A stretch of 64,000 nt of DNA from Tistrella mobilis KA081020-065 (GTDB lineage Bacteria; Pseudomonadota; Alphaproteobacteria; Tistrellales; Tistrellaceae): contig NC_017956.1 in the NCBI RefSeq assembly GCF_000264455.2, forward strand, positions 2,638,501-2,702,500, given 5' to 3'. This document shows, piece by piece, positions 43,238-49,783 of the stretch. The notes under the pieces are model-generated. The model made no database searches. It was not told the origin of the DNA and saw only the letters and a program-made list of their open reading frames with translations. Position numbers and translations under genes: made by a program. Each line of letters begins with the position of its first letter. The first letter of the stretch is position 1.

Positions 43238-43534
43238 TCAGGCCGGGTCGCCGACGGGCACCAGAAACCCGCCGGCGATCGCACGATCGCAGACTTCACT
43301 CACCTCGCTGCGACAGGTTTCGGCATCGATCTCGAACCGGTCGAGGAGTGTCGATACCGCCTCCCGGGTCGAGGCCGGCACGGCAAAACACGCCCAGATC
43401 GCCGAGGCGGTCCGGTTCAGCCACCAGATCTCCCCGCTCACCGGGTGCATGATGACCTTCTCGGACCCCATGTCGGTCGTCAGCACGCCTGATGCCTGGA
43501 TAAGCCTGTCCTGCGAGGCGAAGAACCTGTTCAA
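43238..43534 (-). CDS. PqqD-like RiPP recognition protein (lasso B1-type)
   Basis: Encodes 98 residues. The pattern GVLTTDMGSEKVIMHPVSGEIWWLNRTASAIWACFAVPASTREAVSTLLDRFEIDAETCRSEVSEVCDRAIAGGFLVPVG matches PqqD-fold recognition elements: a three-strand sheet, the LNxTAxxIW helix and a C-terminal helix pair. Such proteins grip the leader of a precursor peptide and present it to modifying enzymes. The start is probably TTG 43534; the ribosome site is weak, and coupling to the precursor gene 30 bases upstream is likely. Confidence 0.8.
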   Translation of the reverse strand: MNRFFASQDRLIQASGVLTTDMGSEKVIMHPVSGEIWWLNRTASAIWACFAVPASTREAVSTLLDRFEIDAETCRSEVSEVCDRAIAGGFLVPVGDPA

Positions 43535-43564
43535 CGCACCACCAGCACCGAAAACGCTACAGTA

Positions 43565-43720
43565 TCAAATAGGGAAGATCGAACCACTACCGCCCTCCGG
43601 CTCCTCAATTTTCGGAATCATCGCCTCACGAGCGTTCAGGGTCTCGATCTCGGGTTTGATCCAGGCTTCCCGGCCGGTATTTCCTGCGCCGTCACTGGTA
43701 CGCTTCACAGTCTTGTCCAC
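43565..43720 (-). CDS. Lasso-like RiPP precursor peptide
   Basis: Encodes 51 residues from GTG 43720, with GGGAG eight bases upstream; a GTG at 43756 would add 12 residues. The leader ends in WIKPEIETLNAREAM (residues 20-34), matching the aromatic-x-K-P-x-hydrophobic-E-x-L pattern of paeninodin-type lasso leaders without gaps. The proposed core is IPKIEEPEGGSGSIFPI (17 residues), with Ile1 and Glu8 at ring spacing. The usual Thr at position -2 is Ala. It heads an operon with the PqqD-like protein and the cyclase. Confidence 0.7.
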   Translation of the reverse strand: MDKTVKRTSDGAGNTGREAWIKPEIETLNAREAMIPKIEEPEGGSGSIFPI

Positions 43721-43805
43721 GACGTAGCTCCCGTCCCGTGCGTATGATGGAAGCACTATACTTTAAAGAGGTTGAGAAAATCCAATACCCGAAAAGCCGC
43801 TCCCC

Positions 43806-45566
43806 TTATTCCTCTGCCAGGATGAGACCAAGGCGTGCAAGCACCGTGATGACGGTGGCACGGCGCGCCTCGTCAAGCCCGCCCGGCACCTCCACCACCA
43901 CCTCTCGGGCGGCAGGATCGGTGCAGTACACCTCCGCCCCCGGGGCGATATCGGCGAGCGCCGCCCGCACCCGATGCAGGGTTGCGTCCTGACGCAGGCG
44001 GAAGCGCGCGATCTTGCCCAGCGGCGTCAGCGGCAGATCCGGCACCACGAAGACATGGCGCGGCCGGGCCGGCGGTTCGGCGATCGCGGCGGCCACGAAG
44101 GCGGCGACATCTTCGGCCCGGCAATCGGCTCCCGCACGCGGCATCACATAGAGCACCGGCAATTCGCCCGCATAATCGTCGGGCATCGCCACCGCCGCCG
44201 CCTGGGCGACCGCCGGATGGCGATGGGCGACCTCTTCGATCAGGACCGGATCGATATTGTGGCCGCTGCGGATGATCACATCCTTGGCCCGGCCGGTAAT
44301 CCGCAGCTCGCCCGAAGGCAGTACGTCGCCCAGATCGCCCGAGGCGAACCAGCCGTCGGCAGGCGCCCCCTCGACCCCCGCTTCGGTCAGATAGCCCTGA
44401 AAGACATTGGGACCGGCGACCCGGATCTCGCCGCCTGCCCCCATCTCCACCTGCATCAGCGGCACCGGCGGGCCCACGGCGTGATCGTGGAAACGGCCAT
44501 CCACCGGCTGTACCGCGACGATGCCGCCGGTCTCGGTCATGCCGTAGAGCTGCGAGACCGGCCGCCCGCTCACCGCCTCCACCCGCTTCGCCAGTTCCGG
44601 GGCCAGCGGCGAGCCGCCGGTCAGAAGGCCGCGAAGCGTGGCGAGGGTGGAGCTGCCGCGCGGCGCATCGACGATCGCCGCCAGAATGGTCGGCACGCTG
44701 CCGATCAGGCTGGTGCGGGTCTCGTCGACGATCTCCCAGAACCGGCCGACCACGGCCGGGTTGCGCAGGGCGGTGGCGGTCGGGAAGATCACCGTCGCCC
44801 CTTCGGACAGCGCCGCCAGCAGCACATCGACCAGGCCGCCGACATGAAACAGCGGCAGCCCGGTCAGCACCCGGTCGTCGGGCTGGATGCCGCTTCCGGC
44901 CGCCACCATCAGCGTCGCCGCCACCAGATTGCGCGACGACAGCTGCGCCAGTTTTGGGGCACCGGTGGTGCCGCCGGTATGGATGAAAGCGGCGACCCGG
45001 TCGGCATCCCCCGGCGCCACCTTCCCGGCACCCTCGCCCAGCGCCAGGAAGGCAGCCCAGCCGAGCGCCTCGGTGGTCTCGGGCCCCACCGGCACTTCCA
45101 CGACCGTTGCAACACCGGGCGCGTCCGCCACCGCTGCCGCCACCCGCGCCCGCACATCCAGCGCCGGATGCGGCCCCATGGTCACCACCACCCGCACCCG
45201 GGCCAGACGCAGCTGGGCGGCGATCGCCTCGGCCGAGAGCAGAAGGTTGACCGGAAAGGCGATGCCGGCGGTGGCGGCGGCCAGCACCGCCGTCACGACC
45301 TGGGGTACGAAGGGCAGCAGGATCGCCACCCCGTCATCCGGACCGATCCCCAGCCGGCGCAGCGCCGCCGCCGCCCGGTGGACATCGGCCAGCAGCCGGT
45401 CATAGGGGACCGCCACCGCCGGCGTGCCCGCGGCATCTGGCAGGTATTCCAGCGCCGGATGCGCCGGCCGGGCCGCCGCGACCCGGTCGAGCAGCGCCAG
45501 CGGCGTGGGTGTAGCGTCGAGGCGGGCCAGCAGTGCCGCCCCACGCCGATCGGTTTCCGGCATCAT
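43806..45566 (-). CDS. AMP-dependent acyl-CoA synthetase/ligase
   Basis: Encodes 586 residues of the adenylate-forming (ANL) superfamily. Motifs: FIHTGGTTGAPKLAQLS (P-loop), GLPLFHVGGLVD, LYGMTETGGIVA, GWFASGDLGDV and GRAKDVIIRSGHNIDPVLIEE, and the C-terminal PLTPLGKIARFRLR with the catalytic Lys. It activates a carboxylic acid as its CoA thioester; the substrate is unknown. It follows an enoyl-CoA hydratase gene by 54 bases, with both under a TetR-type operator, suggesting a small fatty or aromatic acid degradation unit. Confidence 0.9.
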   Translation of the reverse strand: MMPETDRRGAALLARLDATPTPLALLDRVAAARPAHPALEYLPDAAGTPAVAVPYDRLLADVHRAAAALRRLGIGPDDGVAILLPFVPQVVTAVLAAATAGIAFPVNLLLSAEAIAAQLRLARVRVVVTMGPHPALDVRARVAAAVADAPGVATVVEVPVGPETTEALGWAAFLALGEGAGKVAPGDADRVAAFIHTGGTTGAPKLAQLSSRNLVAATLMVAAGSGIQPDDRVLTGLPLFHVGGLVDVLLAALSEGATVIFPTATALRNPAVVGRFWEIVDETRTSLIGSVPTILAAIVDAPRGSSTLATLRGLLTGGSPLAPELAKRVEAVSGRPVSQLYGMTETGGIVAVQPVDGRFHDHAVGPPVPLMQVEMGAGGEIRVAGPNVFQGYLTEAGVEGAPADGWFASGDLGDVLPSGELRITGRAKDVIIRSGHNIDPVLIEEVAHRHPAVAQAAAVAMPDDYAGELPVLYVMPRAGADCRAEDVAAFVAAAIAEPPARPRHVFVVPDLPLTPLGKIARFRLRQDATLHRVRAALADIAPGAEVYCTDPAAREVVVEVPGGLDEARRATVITVLARLGLILAEE

Positions 45567-45620
45567 GGCCGTTTCTCCCTGTCGTCTTGTTTTTTGTGTG
45601 TGATCGATGCCCGGCGGGGC

Positions 45621-46523
45621 TCAACCCTTCACGCGGTTATCCAGGTCACGGATGGCTGCGCGGGCCTCCTCGCCCTCGGGGATCGGCCGGCCGCTGTCGC
45701 GCCACTGGACGGCCGCCTTGAAGCCCTCGGCCTGGGCATAGCGGCGGAACCACAGCCCTTCCGGGTTGTGGCGGGTGATGCCGTCGAACACAGTCGCCAT
45801 CATCTGGCTCTGTTCCAGACCCATGGTCAGCATCACCTGATTGACCACCATCTTGTGCATGGCCAGATGGCCGCGCGGCACACCGGCGATCCGCTCCGCC
45901 AGCTTCCGGGTCGCGGCCTCCAGCTCGGCTGCCGGCACCACCTCGTTGGCCAGCCCCCAGGCAGCGGCGGTGCGGCCGTCGATCACGTCGCCGGTGAACA
46001 TCAGCTGCTTGGCGCGGGTCGGCCCCAGCCGGTAGGTCCACATCGCCGTGGTCGGGCAACCCCAGACGCGGGTCGGCATGTAGCCGATGCGGGCATCCTC
46101 GGCCATCACCAGCAGGTCGCAGCAGAGCGCGATGTCGCTGCCGCCGGCCACCGCCGCGCCATGGACCTTGGCGATGGTCGGCTTGGAACAGCGCCAGAGG
46201 CTCATGAAATCCTCGGTGTTCCGCTTCATGTACGCGTAGTCGACCATCGGATCCCAGGGATAGCTTTCCTGCTGGCAGGGGTGCTCCACCACCTGTTCTG
46301 CCGTATCGGCCAGGTCATAGCCGCCGCAGAAGCCCTTCCCCGCGCCCTCGACCACGATCACATGGACCTGATCATTGGCCTCGGCCCAGGCGACCGCCTC
46401 GCGGATGTCGCGGGGGGTCTGGTCGGTGATGGCGTTCAGCCGCTCGGGGCGGTTCAGCAGCAGCCGCGCGATGCGGGGCGAGGCGGGATCCTGGTCGATC
46501 CGCAGGGTGGCGAAATCGGGCAT
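45621..46523 (-). CDS. Enoyl-CoA hydratase/isomerase family protein
   Basis: Encodes 300 residues of the crotonase fold from ATG 46523. Signature segments: [41 protein letters not shown] (oxyanion hole) and [37 protein letters not shown]. The insertion [22 protein letters not shown] is longer than in short-chain hydratases. The exact reaction is not deducible. It leads the operon with the acyl-CoA ligase and is controlled by the divergent TetR protein. Confidence 0.88.
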   Translation of the reverse strand: MPDFATLRIDQDPASPRIARLLLNRPERLNAITDQTPRDIREAVAWAEANDQVHVIVVEGAGKGFCGGYDLADTAEQVVEHPCQQESYPWDPMVDYAYMKRNTEDFMSLWRCSKPTIAKVHGAAVAGGSDIALCCDLLVMAEDARIGYMPTRVWGCPTTAMWTYRLGPTRAKQLMFTGDVIDGRTAAAWGLANEVVPAAELEAATRKLAERIAGVPRGHLAMHKMVVNQVMLTMGLEQSQMMATVFDGITRHNPEGLWFRRYAQAEGFKAAVQWRDSGRPIPEGEEARAAIRDLDNRVKG

Positions 46524-46554
46524 GGGAGGCTCCGGTCGGGGGGTTGAAGGCTTC

Positions 46555-46607
46555 ACAGTCAATATTGACTGTATGACTCGACCCCACAAACAGTCAATAC
46601 TGACTGT
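46555..46607. promoter_or_regulatory. Two 18-bp palindromic operators for the TetR regulator
   Basis: A perfect palindrome ACAGTCAATATTGACTGT lies at 46555-46572 and a copy differing at one position, ACAGTCAATACTGACTGT, lies at 46590-46607. Their centres are 35 bp apart. They sit between the enoyl-CoA hydratase start and the TetR gene, the usual place for autoregulated TetR operators. The first overlaps the likely hydratase promoter. An acyl-CoA ligand is a reasonable guess for the inducer. Confidence 0.85.
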
Positions 46608-46699
46608 TGAAGCGCCACCCACGGTCGCAGGTTGCAATCCGCCGCCGGGCGTGCTTGCAATCCCCCACCTCGCTTACACGCTGCCGGAGACGCCGCCAG

Positions 46700-47326
46700 A
46701 TGACCGATGCTTCCGCTGCCCGGCCCACGCTCCGCGACCAGCAGCGCGACCAGACCCGGCAGCGCCTGCTGGATGCGGCGGTCACCTCGCTGATCGAACG
46801 CGGCGTGGCGCGGACCACGACGCTGGAAGTCCAGCGCCGCGCCGGCGCCAGCCGCGGCGCGCTGCTGCATCATTTCCCGAGCCATGCCGCCCTGCTCTCG
46901 GCCACGATCGGCGAGCTGGTCCGGCGCAATGACGCCGCGGTCGCCCGCGCACTGGAGCGTCACGAGCCGGGCACGAGCCCGGTCGCGCGCGCGATCCGCA
47001 GCCTGGTGGAGATGAGCAGCCAGCCGGCCTTCATGGCCGAGCTGGAATTATGGGCCGCCGCCCGCACCGATCCCGATCTTCAGGCCGCGATCCGGGCCGC
47101 GGAGCGCGATGCCCGCAGTGATCGCGAACGGGTGGTCTCCGCCCTGTTCGCGCCGGTCGCCGACCGGCCGAATTATGCCGCGGTGGTGGAGATGACCATC
47201 CAGTTCCTGCGCGGCCTCGCGGTTTCGCGCCAGATCTCGCGACGGCCCGAGGCCGAGCGCGATCTGATCGCCCGCTGGATCTGGGCGGCGGAGACGCTGC
47301 TCTCCGCCCCGCCGCCCGAAGGCTGA
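46700..47326 (+). CDS. TetR/AcrR family transcriptional regulator
   Basis: Encodes 208 residues from ATG 46700. The N-terminal HTH is clear: DQTRQRLLDAAVTSLIERGVARTTTLEVQRRAGASRGALLHHFPSHAALL. The C-terminal ligand domain resembles that of TetR proteins near acyl-CoA metabolism genes. It is divergent from the hydratase/ligase operon and two matching 18-bp palindromes lie between. A longer upstream frame would overlap the second operator and is rejected. Confidence 0.9.
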   Translation: MTDASAARPTLRDQQRDQTRQRLLDAAVTSLIERGVARTTTLEVQRRAGASRGALLHHFPSHAALLSATIGELVRRNDAAVARALERHEPGTSPVARAIRSLVEMSSQPAFMAELELWAAARTDPDLQAAIRAAERDARSDRERVVSALFAPVADRPNYAAVVEMTIQFLRGLAVSRQISRRPEAERDLIARWIWAAETLLSAPPPEG

Positions 47327-47337
47327 GCCGACCGACA

Positions 47338-47769
47338 TCAGGCGGCGAGCGTCGCATCCAGCGTGATCTTCGCCTTCAGCACCTTGGAGACCGGGCAACC
47401 GGCCTTGGCCTTGGCGGCCAGTTCCTCGAACTTTGCCTGATCGGCCCCCGGCACCTTGGCGGTGAGCGAGAGGTGAACCGCGGTGATCTCGAAACCGTCG
47501 GCGACCTTTTCCAGGGTCACCTTCGCCTCGGTCTTCATCTCCTCGGCGGTGAGCCCCGCCTCGCCCAGAATCAGCGACAGCGCCATGGTGAAACAGCCGG
47601 CATGGGTCGCCGCCAGCAGTTCTTCCGGATTGGTGCCGGCCTTGTCCTCGAACCGGGCCGCGAAGCCATAGGGATAGGCGTTGAGCGCCCCGCTCTCGGT
47701 CGTGACCGAGCCCTTGCCGTCCTTGATGCCGCCCGACCAGGCAGCCGATCCGCGTCGCACGATCTTCAT
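47338..47769 (-). CDS. OsmC family peroxiredoxin
   Basis: Encodes 143 residues, normal length. The two redox cysteines of OsmC proteins are present: Cys59 in LLAATHAGCFTMALSL and Cys125 in AKAGCPVSKVL, with the RFEDKAGTNPEELLAA segment before the first. It reduces organic hydroperoxides using thiols. The gene is convergent with the TetR gene (11 bases apart) and divergent from the monooxygenase-fold gene. Confidence 0.93.
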   Translation of the reverse strand: MKIVRRGSAAWSGGIKDGKGSVTTESGALNAYPYGFAARFEDKAGTNPEELLAATHAGCFTMALSLILGEAGLTAEEMKTEAKVTLEKVADGFEITAVHLSLTAKVPGADQAKFEELAAKAKAGCPVSKVLKAKITLDATLAA

Positions 47770-47921
47770 CTCGATGACCTTCCGTCAGAGTCTGATGAAA
47801 CGGCTCAACCGGTGTGCCCCGGCACGGGTTCCGCCCTCATTTCGGCCGGGGCCGAAACATCAGGGCAGAGCCGCGGGCTAGGATCTGCATGTTACATCCA
47901 TCTCAGGAGCCCGGGCACCCC

Positions 47922-48254
47922 ATGATCCTCGTCGTCTTCGAGGCCGTTCCCACCGAAATCGGCCGTCAGACCTATCTCGAACATGCCGCCATGCTCGGCC
48001 CGCGCCTCGACGGGGTGGATGGCTTCGTCTCGGTCGAGCGCTACGAAAACCTCGCCCGTCCCGGCCATCTGCTGTCGCTGTCCACCTGGCAGGACATGGC
48101 CGCGGTCGATGCCTGGCGGCGCGATGACGGCCATCGCATGGCCCAGGCGGTCGGCCGATCCGGCGTTTTTGCCGACTATCGCCTCAGGATCGCGACCACG
48201 CTGCGCGACTATGGCCTGAACCGCCGTGCGGAGGCCCCGGCCGATGCTCTCTGA
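47922..48254 (+). CDS. Antibiotic biosynthesis monooxygenase (ABM) fold protein
   Basis: Encodes 110 residues from ATG 47922 (CAGGAG upstream); an ATG at 47889 would add 11. The pattern MILVVFEAVPTEIGRQTYLEHAAMLGPRLDGVDGFVSVERYENLARPGHLLSLSTWQDMAAVDAWRRDDGHRMAQ is the dimeric ferredoxin-like ABM/DUF4188 family. Function is not deducible; related proteins act on quinones or polyketide aromatics, or bind heme. It overlaps the permease gene by 11 bases. Confidence 0.8.
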   Translation: MILVVFEAVPTEIGRQTYLEHAAMLGPRLDGVDGFVSVERYENLARPGHLLSLSTWQDMAAVDAWRRDDGHRMAQAVGRSGVFADYRLRIATTLRDYGLNRRAEAPADAL

Positions 48255-49020
48255 AACCGATCCCGCCCTGGTGCTGGCGGTCACCGGCGCCTTCCTGCTT
48301 GCCGGCACCGTCAAGGGCGTGGTGGGCTTCGGCATGCCGACCGTCTCGCTGGCGGTGCTGGCCGGGATCACCGGCCTGCCGGAAGCCATGGCCCTGCTGC
48401 TGGTGCCGTCTTTCATCACCAACCTTCAGCAGGCGCTGACCGGTGGCCATCTGAGGCCGCTGCTCCGCCGGCTCTGGTCGCTGCTGCTGATCTCGATCCC
48501 CTGCATCTGGATGGGGGTGGCGATCCTGGCGGAAACCGACCCGGACCGGCTCGCCCGCCTGCTCGGGGCGGTGGTGATGATCTATGGTGCCGCCGGCCTC
48601 GCCGGCCTCTCCTTCCGCGCGCCACCGCGGGCCGAGCCCTGGATCTCACCGCTCATCGGCGCGGTGAACGGCCTGCTCACCGGCCTCACCGGGTCCTTCG
48701 TGGTGCCGGGCGTCGCCTGGCTGCAGGCGCTGGGGCTGGACCGCAACGCCCTGGTCCAGGCGATGGGCCTGCTGTTTGCCGTCTCGACCGCGGCCCTGGG
48801 GCTCGCCCTCGGCGGCAGGTCGCTGCTCACGCCCGAACTCGGCCTCGCCTCGGCCCTGGCGGTGATCCCGGCAGTGGCCGGCATGGCGCTGGGCGCCCGG
48901 CTGCGCCGCCGCCTGCCCGAACGCCATTTCCGCCGGGTGTTCTTCGGGGCGCTGATCCTGCTGGGCCTGCGCCTGCTGGCGGGGGCGGCTGACCGTCCGG
49001 GGGCTTGGCATCCCGCCTGA
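48244..49020 (+). CDS. TauE/SafE family sulfite/anion exporter
   Basis: Encodes 258 residues with about eight transmembrane helices. The family repeats GTVKGVVGFGMPTVSLAVLAGI and GAVNGLLTGLTGSFVVPGVAWLQALG, each with the G-x-G(F/T)-x2-(I/V)P signature, are clear. Members export sulfite, sulfoacetate or similar organosulfur anions. It is co-transcribed with the ABM-fold gene. Confidence 0.9.
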   Translation: MLSETDPALVLAVTGAFLLAGTVKGVVGFGMPTVSLAVLAGITGLPEAMALLLVPSFITNLQQALTGGHLRPLLRRLWSLLLISIPCIWMGVAILAETDPDRLARLLGAVVMIYGAAGLAGLSFRAPPRAEPWISPLIGAVNGLLTGLTGSFVVPGVAWLQALGLDRNALVQAMGLLFAVSTAALGLALGGRSLLTPELGLASALAVIPAVAGMALGARLRRRLPERHFRRVFFGALILLGLRLLAGAADRPGAWHPA

Positions 49021-49071
49021 GCCTGCGCATCATCACGCTTTATGACGGCGGACGGACAGGAGCGAACACAG

Positions 49072-49782
49072 ATGACGCCGAACATCGCCTCCGGACAGCT
49101 GGTCGCCGAAATCGCCGCCGTGATCGGCGACGTCGCCCGCGCCAATATTCTGACCGCCCTGATGGATGGCCGGGCACTGACCGCGGGCGAGCTTGCCGCC
49201 CATGCCGGCGTCACCCCCCAGACCACCAGCGGCCATCTGGCGAAGCTGGCCGATGCCGGGCTGATCGCAGGCGAACGCCAGGGCCGCCACCGCTATGTCC
49301 GCCTCGCTTCCCCCGCCGTCGCCGAGGTGATCGAGGCGCTGATGGCGGTCGCCGCCGCCGGCCCCGTGCGCCATCGGCCGGTCGGCCCGCGCGATCTGGC
49401 GCTGCGGGCCGCCCGCAGCTGCTATGACCACATGGCCGGCAGGCTGGGTGTGGGGCTCGCCGAAGCGCTGGACGCACAGGGTCTGGTCGCGGTTGCCGAC
49501 GGATCGGGGGCGGTGACGGCCCGCGGCCGCGACTTCTTCCATGATCACAGCATCGCGATCGACAGCGGCCGCGGCAGCCGCCCGCTCTGCCGCACCTGCC
49601 TGGACTGGAGCGAGCGCCGCCACCATCTGGCCGGCCGGCTGGGAGCTGCCCTGTTCACCCATGCGCTGGACCAGGGCTGGGTGCGGCGTGCCGAAACCAG
49701 CCGGACCCTGACCGTCACCCCGCCCGGACGGATCGCCTTCCACCAGGTGTTCGGGGTCGACGATGCCATGCTGGTGCCCTGA
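49072..49782 (+). CDS. ArsR-type winged-helix regulator
   Basis: Encodes 236 residues from ATG 49072 (AGGAGCG upstream; ATG 49042 is an alternative). HTH: AAVIGDVARANILTALMDGRALTAGELAAHAGVTPQTTSGHLAKLADAGLIAGERQGRHRYVRL. The long C-terminal domain, with ARSCYDHMAGRLGVGLAEAL and CRTCLDWSERRHHLAGRLGAAL, belongs to a large ArsR subgroup of unknown ligand. Its end overlaps or abuts the LanM start, so the two are very probably co-transcribed and it may control the lanthipeptide genes. Confidence 0.88.
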   Translation: MTPNIASGQLVAEIAAVIGDVARANILTALMDGRALTAGELAAHAGVTPQTTSGHLAKLADAGLIAGERQGRHRYVRLASPAVAEVIEALMAVAAAGPVRHRPVGPRDLALRAARSCYDHMAGRLGVGLAEALDAQGLVAVADGSGAVTARGRDFFHDHSIAIDSGRGSRPLCRTCLDWSERRHHLAGRLGAALFTHALDQGWVRRAETSRTLTVTPPGRIAFHQVFGVDDAMLVP

Positions 49783-49783
49783 G

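Noticed and set aside
41366..43492. Plus-strand open frame of 708 codons
   Set aside because: It is antisense to the cyclase and PqqD-like genes, has shadow-like His/Arg/Gln/Pro-rich composition and no family pattern; the minus-strand genes have clear motifs.
43974..46547. Plus-strand open frame of 857 codons
   Set aside because: Antisense to the acyl-CoA ligase and hydratase genes, both of which show full family motifs; typical of GC-rich shadow frames.
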